A DNA stretch of 64,000 nucleotides from Trichopria drosophilae. Its lineage: Eukaryota; Arthropoda; Insecta; Hymenoptera; Diapriidae. The stretch spans positions 99,771,501 to 99,835,500 of the forward strand of contig CM059586.1 of the NCBI GenBank assembly GCA_030407085.1, written 5' to 3'. The notes beneath the pieces are model-generated. The model ran no database searches. It was not told where the DNA came from and saw only the letters and a list, made by a program, of their open reading frames with translations. A program made the translations under genes and the position numbers. Shown one piece after another: positions 47,640 through 57,100 of the stretch (position 1 is its first letter; every line of letters starts with the position of its first letter).

Positions 47640-48750
47640 TATACAAGACTAGAACATTTTATTATTTTTATTTATTGTTGCCAATTATGTCCAAGATTTG
47701 TGAAAAAATACTTCTAACTAGACTGTATCCTATTATAATGAACAAAAAAATCATTCCAAATCATCAATTTGGATTTAGAAAACAGCATTAAACAATGGAA
47801 CAAGTGAACAGGAGTAGCAAACACATAAAAGAAACTTTCGAAAAGAAAAAATATTGTTCAGCCGTTTTCTTAGACATCTCGCAAGCTTTTGATAAGGTCT
47901 GGCATACTGGGTTGTTATATAAACTAAAAGAATATTTTCCTTTGCAACATTACCAACTATTAAAATCATATAAGTAATAGAAATTTTCACATCAAATTAG
48001 ATGACGTTCTTACAAAACAGTATGCCATAAAAGCTGGTGTTCCTCAAGGCAGCGTTTTAGGACCTACATTATACCTGATCTACACGTCTGATTTACCTAC
48101 ATCGCAAGATACAATCACGGCTACTTATGCAGATGATACCGCTATTCTATCATCTCAACCATGTGCTTCCAATGCGTCTGATCACCTACAGTTACATCTT
48201 GACAAAATCTGGTTGAAATCTTAGAGAATTAAAATCAATGAAAGTAAATCCATTCATACTACTTTTACGCTACGCAAAGGGGACTGTCTTTCGGTACGTC
48301 TGAATGATAAAATTATACCACATAGAAATCATGTAAAGTATCTAATGAAATTAGATCGCAGGCTAACGTCGAACGAACATATTTGGTCTAGGCGTAAACA
48401 ACTAAACCTGAAAATTAGAAAAATGCACTGGCTGCTAAATAAGAAATCACCTCTAACACTATATAACAAATTACTTATTTATAAAACTATGATTAAACTA
48501 GTTTGGGACATACGGGATTCAGCTGTGGGGTACAGTGTCTAGTTCTAATATTGAAATTCTAGAAAGATTCTAATAAAAAATCCTACAACTAGTAGCGGCT
48601 CCTTGGTACGTTCCAAATGATTTAATTAAAAAAAACTTGAAAATCCCTACCGTTAAAGAAAAAATCAAAAGATTTACTACAACATAATATAATCAAAGAT
48701 TAAGGATGCATCCTAACCAACTTGCCACCAATCTCTTACAACTACCCAAA
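47640..48750 (+). pseudogene. Jockey-like non-LTR retrotransposon, truncated reverse transcriptase relic
   Basis: Reverse-transcriptase blocks follow in order: SKICEKILL...HQFGFRKQH, FLDISQAFDKVWH, AGVPQGSVLGPTLY, the catalytic TYADDTAIL (codons from about 48123), then the thumb and C-terminal part with GIQLWGT and APWYVPN readable in shifted frames. The sequence is 5'-truncated (no endonuclease seen). It has an in-frame stop at 47789-47791, a stop and frameshift around 47975-47990, a stop at about 48222 and another frameshift near 48510. Motif order and the APWYVPN-type C-terminus fit the Jockey clade. It is dead and is not a host gene. Confidence 0.85.
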
Positions 48751-49186
48751 CACGGAATCAAGACTCAAGAAATACCGAGCGTTATAACAAATTTTCGTTA
48801 CTTCTATTTTCAAAGTATTTCAAAGTTTTTCATAGTATCATGTTATAAAACTAGCTCGTTGCCTATGGGAAATTGTATGTTAGAACCAAGCTATAAGTAA
48901 TGGAATATAAAATTTACCAAATGTTGTTCATACAGATTGTAAATAGAATTGGAGTTAATACAAACAAAAATTATTGTTAATAAGTTCCTTCGGAAAACTA
49001 AGTTTACAGCGCAGGCTTTAATTTATTTTCTGAAATAAAAAGTGACAACTACTTTAAAGTACACGTGTAATGCAGAGAAATAGTTACATGGTAATAACGA
49101 AATGTATATTTTGAATTATTTTCGGGATCATAGTCAAAACGGCACGAAAAAGAAAGCAACTTCTATACAGTTTGATCCTTTTTTTT

Positions 49187-49192
49187 TTTATT
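49187..49192 (-). terminator. AATAAA polyadenylation signal, gene H
   Basis: On the minus strand AATAAA comes just 18 bases after the stop codon of the third exon of gene H. Its closeness suggests the transcript still reaches this exon. Confidence 0.5.
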
Positions 49193-49209
49193 CATCTTTT
49201 TCATTCTTC

Positions 49210-51132
49210 TTATGTTGGTCGGCACATGGTGACTGTAAACAGAAAGACATATTCGTAAAGTAAGTCATATCTATAACTGATATGTAAAACCTAGATGTAT
49301 TATGTCATATTTCAACATGAAGATTTTGTAGTATTTTTAATTATTATTTATAAACGAAAATTCATCATAACATATTTATGTGCTAAAGACACAATATTCC
49401 CTTACAACAGTTTGAGCAGCATTCCGCAGAATTTTGACACTGAAACATAAAAGAAAGTAATGAAAGCCGTTATATTTTGTCGAAAAATTTTGAATACCCT
49501 CAATACATATAAAACGATATTCACTGGTTTATTTAAAACAATCACATATAGGTTCAGTAACGATAAAAACTCTGTATTATTTTCCTGAGTTTTTATTAAT
49601 ATTAGTAAGTACCGTCGTGTATTTCTCAACCAATAAGTATAATATGAAAACAGAATATCCGAGTTTCTCGAAAGATCAAATACATAATAGCGGAGTTTCG
49701 AATTCCTAATAACAGTTATTAAACAAACAGTAATAGACGAATTCTATTTCAGTACAAAATAAATAGCGTCAATAAAGGGAGGGACCACGTCCAAAATTTG
49801 ATGTGACATTTATGCATTAAAAAGTTTTCAAAAGTACAGCAATAAGCAAAAAGATGTCCTAAAGATATCATTTAGTTATATCAAAAATATATTTTAGAAG
49901 AAAATTAACCGACAGATTACAAAATGCAAACAAATTTGGATAATTATTATAGCTCTGTTTATTTTTAATAAATAAATAATCGAATAATGGTAATGTAACT
50001 GGGATTACCAGAAGTAAATATTTTCCTAAGGTGAATCCGAAGATGAATTACTATTGGATAAGTTTAGATCCTAGAAAGGTAATACTGACATTGATCAATT
50101 TGCAGTATTGAACACTTTATTTGCAGTCAACTGAAAACATCGAAAAATACTGAAATAGTACATTGTGCGTCTAGTGAGCAAAATAGAGTTTACAAATACA
50201 TATTGTCCTTTGTAGCACACATTATTTTCTCATGCGAGACCGTGTTTTTTTTTGCTCCCGCAATATAGAGTGCAAAATACTACATGTCGGTCCTAGGCCG
50301 TAAAGTAGATTTTTACGGACCGCGTGCAGCTGGAGATTGTGCTTCCGAGGATGAACGATCGCTGCGAGTCCATAAAGTGTTACTTATTGGCATAAAAACA
50401 CTCCGTAAAAGATGCGCTTTACGGATACGCAGAAAATAGTATTTTGCGTTCAAATTCATCGAAAAATATGAAATATTTCACATTCTTTATTCAATGAGTA
50501 TCCGTCATAATTCAACTGAACTTATTATCTTAGAAATTTCTGGGAATGTATGATCTCTTAGTCGCGCTTGAATCACATAGTAACCCATTTTCTCAAAACA
50601 AAAATGAAGAGTGAAAACAGAGTTGGAAAATATTTTCAGTTTTCAATTTTTGACGCAACGATAGCTTCAAATTAATTTCCATTATTTTGATCATTGTAAA
50701 ATCTAAATCACAAACAAATTTCTCGACATTTTTTTTAATCATCAAAATAAAACTTTCGATTTTTCAATAATAATTTCACTTTTATAAAAATTAATTCATT
50801 AATTTAAATTTCTGACCATTGTTTTCTCGTAATTTTATTTCAGCTCGAAAATATGTTTTTATTACAGAATTCTTGTCTCACCTAAATTTCGGTTTGGTGT
50901 AACGTTATCTTGTAATTTTGCTTTGCGTAAGAAAATTCCGTTTATTCAATATTTAAAAAGTAAATACTTTCTTTTTGGCTTATTTGATGTACATAATGTG
51001 ATACAAACAATATGGAGAAACTAATATTAGATTAATTTTTTCAAATCTTACTCTTTCGCCATTATTGGTACAGGCCATACCCATCGCCAAGAATGCACAA
51101 ATAAGAAGAATCGTTAGATATTTTGAAATCAT
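49210..51132 (-). CDS. secreted cystine-knot peptide with altered splicing, gene H
   Basis: The exon order on the minus strand is 51132-51052 (27 codons, signal peptide, Cys21), a 1.6-kb intron (GTAAGA ... TGTTTCAG, phase 0), then a knot exon starting at 49439. Cysteines in the knot exon fall at 28, 34, 35, 38, 39 and 44. In the sister genes this exon is 58 bases and ends in a GT donor. Here a TAG lies at 49385-49383 just before that point, and the expected GT is AC. A third exon of the usual form (49232-49210, 23 bases, phase 1, one cysteine, acceptor TGTTTACAG) persists downstream. A donor-like GTAAGG starts at 49405, inside the knot exon and also in phase 1, so splicing from there would keep frame and leave six cysteines. 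Without it the product ends at 49383 with seven. It may be functional in either form or be decaying. Confidence 0.6.
50225..50460. repeat. palindrome block inside intron 1 of gene H
   Basis: CAAAATACTACATG and the inverted ATAGTATTTTGCGTTC bracket CGTAAAGT-type palindromes (GGCCGTAAAGTAGATTTTTA, CCGTAAAAGATGCGCTTTAC). It shares text with the blocks at 360-600 and 34200-34620. Confidence 0.5.
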
Positions 51133-51534
51133 TTTCGAATTTTTATACTGAAAAAAAATTGTATACGTGAAAGGCATTATTAAATACACACATTAATTGA
51201 CTATAGTTAGTACAAAATTTATATGAACTCACTTTAAAAATCACGTCGACAAATCGAGTAATTGGAATTATTATGAAGCACACTTAAGATAAATTCACTG
51301 CTTTACGTCTCATTTTTATGTTTTTCTGCCGATTTAAGCATTCATAATAACGAATAACGTGTATGATGACTATATGAAAAGGTTTCCTCTTTCAATCAGT
51401 ATTAACATTATACAATGTTAATGCTAAATCGTACAGTATTAAGCTGCTATAAGCAAAGTCTTTTATGCTATCTGCAAATGATACATTCACGATATTATTT
51501 ATATGTAAAAGAACTGACAATTATTTTTTGACAT

Positions 51535-51852
51535 ACGTATGCGTAAAATTTGATTTTACGCACCGGCCTATCTAATCCCATGTTAAAAAACGATGCGTAA
51601 AATCCTATTTTAAGCACATGTATCGAAATGTACCATTTTATAGTTTACTTAAATTTGACTTTATGCACAGGAAAAAAGCGCATAAATTTTACGCATGCTA
51701 ACTAAAAAATCGATACCCGTGTGTAAAAATTCGACTTTACGCACTAGTCCTATCTAATGGTATGTAGTATGTAGTCGTAAAGTAAAGTCGAACTTTACGC
51801 ACTCGTTTCGAAAATTATTATTTTGTTTAATATCATTTTTTTTTCATAGTAT
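51535..51852. repeat. GCGTAAAATTTGACTTTACGC palindrome cluster, left half
   Basis: Several inverted units built on GCGTAAAATTTGA and TTTACGCAC. The cluster continues at 62952-63115 and is split by the LTR retrotransposon. Confidence 0.65.
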
Positions 51853-52508
51853 TGTTACGTACCAGTCCTGAAAAGGACTTGCAGTAACAATAAGGAGATA
51901 CACTGTAGTTAACGTTTGAACTATTTATTCATATATAAACTATGTTACGCGGGTCGTACATAAGAATACATTCGAGTCGATGGTGGTAGGGTGCGCGGAA
52001 CCGTTTTAGTCGCGGTCTTAGTCCGAGATTTTAGTGGACTTTGTCACGGATGGAAATTGACTGACTGCCCTATGGATTTCATCGACCAGGTAACCTCGGG
52101 AAAACGATAAGCTTTCCCGAAGGTACGTGGCTGTAGCTCGTGATGGGCCGCTGGACTCGAAGGGAGCCTGATAAGACTTTCGTAAGAAGTCTGATAAAGC
52201 TCTCGTGTCTCGAGACCGGATGTGTATTCAGATATCGTCTATTCGTTTGATGCGTCGCTGTCGAAAGACAGCGGTGCATCGAACTAGATCGATTAAATAT
52301 TTAATTAGGCGTTTATCGCCGAAAATATATACACGTGATGTTCCGAGTGTCGTAAGCGGAAATCCTCCAACAGCCCATCTCGGTATCTAAGGCTGAAGTT
52401 TACGGAGATCGTTGTTTGTCCGGAACAACTATGAGTACATTAGAATATATTAATCTACGTGCGCGGTGCCATAAGATATTAGAAGATGGCGCAGCCGCGT
52501 ACGTAACA
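51853..52508 (-). repeat. 3' long terminal repeat (element orientation)
   Basis: 656 bases, TGTTACG...CGTAACA, same length as the partner LTR. Differences from it are single substitutions only, for example CTTGCAGTAAC against CTTGTAGTAAC and GTCTATTCG against GTCTATACG. Confidence 0.93.
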
Positions 52509-52869
52509 CGCCCGGGGCCTAAAAAATCGACGTACCACCGTCGATCAACATAAAAATGAATCTATATAATACAAATCTTTGATTGAAACTTAAAAAAAAA
52601 ATGACCCAACGCAACGCGTGTTAGTAATATATATGTATACAAATATGTTACGGTCATCTTATACAATTGAAAGATCTTAATCCTAGGGTTAATATTTTAC
52701 AAGATTGTGAGTACGCGTATATGTATATGTACCCTATACATCAAATAGCAGTAGTGGATATAAATGTGTGTGTCGCGGGTGTAGTGTATTTATATATTCT
52801 AATTTCGTGTCTTGAAAGTCCTGCATACTTTTGGGCTAGGTATCCCACATCTGCTGGGCATGCCCTGGT

Positions 52870-53036
52870 TTATTGCAGGAGTGTCGCCGCATAGCAGACA
52901 CGAGTCGATTGAGGCTGGGGTCCGGCATCCTGCATGACTATCAGTGGGACCATTTCGTTTTCGGACTCCGAGTCTGAGCCTGGCTTTGTCTGAGTGCAAC
53001 AAACGCGACGCTGCCGAGGTTTTGGAACCTGAAAGT
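52870..53036 (-). CDS. possible spliced 3' exon of the retrotransposon
   Basis: On the element's coding strand a good acceptor (TATTGTTTCAG) ends at 53037. The exon after it is open in two frames. One stops at 52870 and has an acidic, Ser/Glu-rich stretch after a basic one. The other runs to 52799 and is cysteine-bearing. No homology was recognised. It occupies the position where env or an accessory ORF would be, and would need a spliced RNA from an upstream donor. The reading frame cannot be settled from sequence. Confidence 0.25.
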
Positions 53037-53300
53037 CTGAAACAATACTCTTTCCACAAATTAGTAGATGGAGAGACCCCCAAGGGAGGAATCTCCAGAT
53101 TACAAAGGCTATTACAATAAACAAGATTGAACCTGGTGTATACAGTGATTATCATAGTGGATAGTGTTAATAACGCGTTAAAAAAAATTGTATTCCAGAT
53201 ATTCCGATTGGTATGGGAACCACGCGAGGTAAAACGAACGATCCGCCCGTTCGATTCACTTTCTTCAAATACGCGGCCGATTGCCGTCGTAACCCCACGT

Positions 53301-53580
53301 ATGCGCGAGGATGTAAAGGGTGAAATTCCCGAACCTAGGGATTCTTCACCAGAAGAACCAATCCCTGCCGCACTATCGCGGATTATGGAGACTCTCCGGT
53401 CGCGTCAGTCGAATCCAAATGAGTGAGTAGTGCTTATTTCTGTTACCCATTTTTGTCATTTTTTCCCTATTGTATTGACTTGACACTTCTTTCCGATTTT
53501 CCAGTAGGCGTCAGGTGTTCTATCGCCTACGAGATCGTCTAAGGGAACGAACCTCTCATCCTCTCGACTCCGGACCGTAA
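53301..53580 (+). CDS. spliced ORF antisense to gag-pol
   Basis: On the strand opposite gag-pol, exon 53301-53422 and exon 53505-53580 flank an 82-base intron with a strong donor (GTGAGT), a pyrimidine-rich tract and acceptor TTTTCCAG. Joined in phase 2 they give 65 residues from the ATG at 53301: an acidic/Pro start, then a strongly basic C-terminal half rich in Arg. The frame is open upstream of that ATG to at least 53127, and another acceptor-like TATTCCAG lies near 53198, so a further 5' exon is possible. AATAAA-type signals follow (for example near 53728). No homology was recognised. Minus-strand frames overlap it, so coding is not proven. The quality of the intron is the main evidence. 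Confidence 0.4.
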
Positions 53581-53798
53581 AAATTAATTATCCAGTATCG
53601 TATCGACAGATTTCAAATATTTTATATATATAAAAATGTAGATTGACACTAATAATAATAAAATAATAATTTTAAAATGTTCGTTTTTCCGTAACATGTG
53701 TTTGTATGTGTGAGAGAGAGAAGAAAAATAAAATGAATGAACAAATGCAAATCACCGTTTGGCATCCTTTGAATTTTTAAAAGACACGATTTCTCTCT

Positions 53799-53983
53799 TC
53801 AAATTTTTGTCATTATCAGAACGTCTACTCGGTAACGTTGATTTTTCGGATGCACGACCCCAAAGCCTATTGACGCTTCTTCGGCGTCATCCAGTTCGAG
53901 CCCGAATGTTTTCTCGCCGTGGATACTTGAATGCCATCCGTGATAAGCTCGACGTTCCATTCAACGTAATGGTTCAAAAATGA
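53799..53983. other. overlapping open frames on both strands, accessory region
   Basis: On the minus strand an ATG-started frame (53960-53799) encodes 53 residues. On the plus strand a frame entered through a good acceptor (CATTATCAG, exon start 53820) stays open to 53983 with an Arg/Leu-rich product. Both look protein-like, and at most one is likely to be real. Neither has a recognised motif. Confidence 0.3.
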
Positions 53984-54148
53984 ACAGATAGAATCCCCAT
54001 AATGACTGGATGTAATTGAGAGCAGTAATTTGTGTTTGTTCAACTGATATTATATATTATTAAATTCATAGAAATTTGTACGAGTTAAATTTGTGTATTG
54101 ATAAAAAAAAATGTAAAATAATGCGAGATTGTGCCATCTTTTGTATAA

Positions 54149-57100
54149 TTAAGTGTTGTGTAATTTCTCTTTACTCATCTCATTGTCTGTATCGTCCCAA
54201 GAATCTGAATCAGCTTGGTCCGGGTTGAAAAGTGGATCGAAGGCTTTTCTTAGTTTATCGACGTGGACTATCTTGCTACGTGTATTAATTTTGATTTTTA
54301 TGTTTCGAGGTCCGAGGATTTCTAAGATTTCATACGGTCCCATATATTCGTCGTCAAATTTCCCTTTAGTCGGTTCCTTGATAACCCACACCATTTCGCC
54401 TATATGGAAATGTTTGACGTTTAGTTTCCGATCATAGTATCGTTTCGAACGATGTTTTGCTTGGCTTAAATTCATCGCCGCAAGCGTTTGAATTTCCTGC
54501 AGATTTCGTGCAAGATTCGCCAAGTAATCGTCGTAAGTGACCAATTTTTCACGCGATGGGAACCTCGTTGGAGTCCTTGCTTTCCTGCCGAAAATTAGTT
54601 CGAAAGGCGTGAATTTTGTACCTTCATGTTCACTTACGTTGTAAGAGAACATTGCATGTGGTAACCATTCGTCCCAATTCCGTCGATCAGTAACGATGGT
54701 TTTAAGGTATTCTTTCAGGACATGATGGCTGCGCTCGAGACTACCGTTGCTCTGTGGGTGATACGCGGTAGTTTTCGACTGCTTAATTCGGAAGAGTTTG
54801 GCGAACTCTTTCAGTACTTTGCCAATAAAATTCTTTCCTTGATCAGTTAGAATTTGAATTGGCGAACCATAAATGCAAATAAAATGGTCTGTGAAAGCCT
54901 TAGCGATTATGGGAGCGGTAATCTCGGGTAGCGGAATCGCGAGGGAGTACTTTGTTAACTGATCCTGCACTGTTAATACGTACCGATTCCCTCTTTCCGT
55001 CAAGTCTGTCGGTCCCCAAATATCAAGAGATACTTTGTCGAAAGAATATTTCGGTGTATCCGTTATAACCATGGGCAATCGCGTTTTCACTCTTTTTAGT
55101 TTTTTACCTTGGCAAATTTGACATCTTCTGATGTACTCCTGAATATCAGATCTCATGTTTCGCCAATACCACTCTTTGCAAATACGACGATAAGTTTTTC
55201 TAACGCCCTTATGCCCTCCTATCGTTGCGCCATGAAATTCGCGGATAATTTCCATGCGGTCTGTTGTAGGCGGAATTCGTATGTTATTTTCGCAAAAAAC
55301 GATTTTCAATTTCTGGTTAGAAAATACGGAACGAAATTGTTCGTGAATATCGTTCCATCGTATTTTCGTGATGATGTCTTCGTCATGGCCGACCCTCAAT
55401 TTTACGACTTTATCTTTCGTAATTTGAGTTTTTAAGTTTTTTAAGCATTGTATGATGGACATTTTCGATGGTACATCATCTGTTGTGCCCGCTATTATTA
55501 ATCCGTAGATTTGTACATTTCCCCTTTTTGATGTTATTACGTTTCCTATTTTTAAATCTGTTTTTTCTATTTTCCCTGTACGTATGTACCGTCGTTCCCG
55601 TAAGGTTAAGACGATTTCGCTATTAAATTTCCCATCTGCGGTAGTAAAATACACAATATGTCCCGTTTCTTCGAATAAATGTTTTCTTGATATTTTTAAT
55701 TTTAGTTTATCGCTCTCAAAATCTGTTGTGAAAGGTTCGTCAAGATTTAATTCTGTGTCAATACCACTTGTTTCGGTCGTTTCGGTCGTATCTGTTTGAC
55801 CTACTTTTGCGATTTCAGGTGACCCGACGGGAAGATTAGTGTCCTGTTTGGGGTCTTTAAAATTTCGAACGTGCTGCTCTTCGGTTTGTGATTGTGTGTT
55901 TACGTCGGCCTCCACCTCTCCAGATGTAAACAAACCAGCTGAAGGGTCGGTGTCCTCGATCTCCATTTGACTTTCGACAGAGAAATACGGAGTGTAGTGA
56001 ACATCTTCCAAGTGAAGATGATATATTTTCGAAATGTGAGGTGTTCCTATATGACAGTATTCCACGGATTTATCTGTATTATATCTATGGACGCAGAAAT
56101 TTACCTTATAATGGAGCGAAAAAATTTTAAGGATGTTGTCATCACCATATTCGCACTCCCTATCGAGTATGATGTATGCGCGGATGGGCTCTGCGCAATT
56201 CTGGGCCTGATCGCTATTCTGCAGAATTCTTTTCAGGTCATAAAATGACATATCCAAGTTATGCAACTTGATCAACGAGTGGAAGAGGCAGTTTCCACCA
56301 TTGACAATATTCACATCTCTTTCAAATTCCGTATATGGTTCGGCACATTTGTTTCCTATTTGATAATTCAACAGTGTGTTAGATATACCGTCGGTACTTG
56401 GATTAGTGTGCGTGTAAAGCTGCTCTATGTCCTTTCTTCTTTCTTCTTGGCTTCTCGGATCTTGCGGTTTCCTTTTTCTAACTGCCACACGCGGGCTTGT
56501 TTCGGGTGATGGTAAATGCTTTCGCTTTCTCGGCTTTACTTGGGGTTTTATATTTAATCTCGGAGTTGATAGTATTTCAACTGTGTCCATTTCATTCCCA
56601 TTGATCCTTGTATGGTGTCGTTGATCTTCTATATCCATTTGAATTTCTTCGTCCGTAGTCACATCGATATTTATGTCCTCCTTTCCTCTTAATGCGTTTT
56701 GATTGTGCGGTTCAGTATGGCATGTCGGTATCTGTGGTGTTTTTTCTGATATGTCGAGATTCCTATTAATTAATACGTCTTCATCGCTCCAAGATTCTGA
56801 TTCCCAATAGTATTCAGAAAGTGAGTTTCTATTTAATATTTCACTGTCGGTATCAGACTCATCGTCAGGTGTAGAATACGCTTTATCAATCGCTATTTCA
56901 TGGTTGTTATCATATTTTGCGGGAGATAGTGTTGCATCGCCATCGATGCGTTGCTCTGTCTCTCGTTTTCCCATTGTTGTGTCCTCTTTCTTCTCGTTGA
57001 GAGGCACGGACGCTACCTGCTTTTTGGACGAGCCGTTTTCCGAAGGGATCGTACGCACTGCAGACGAGCCCTGTGTATCAGTTCTTAATATGTTTTCCTT

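Noticed and set aside
2202..51132. Assignment of the cystine-knot genes to a polydnavirus proviral segment
   Set aside because: No segment boundary motifs or other proviral genes were recognised; kept only as a hypothesis to test.
52079..52390. Open frames inside the LTR (and the copies at 62518-62829)
   Set aside because: They overlap on both strands and lie within the noncoding LTR.
52799..53155. Envelope glycoprotein gene in the space between pol and the 3' LTR
   Set aside because: No fusion peptide, furin site, transmembrane segment or length typical of env could be found; only short ambiguous frames are present.
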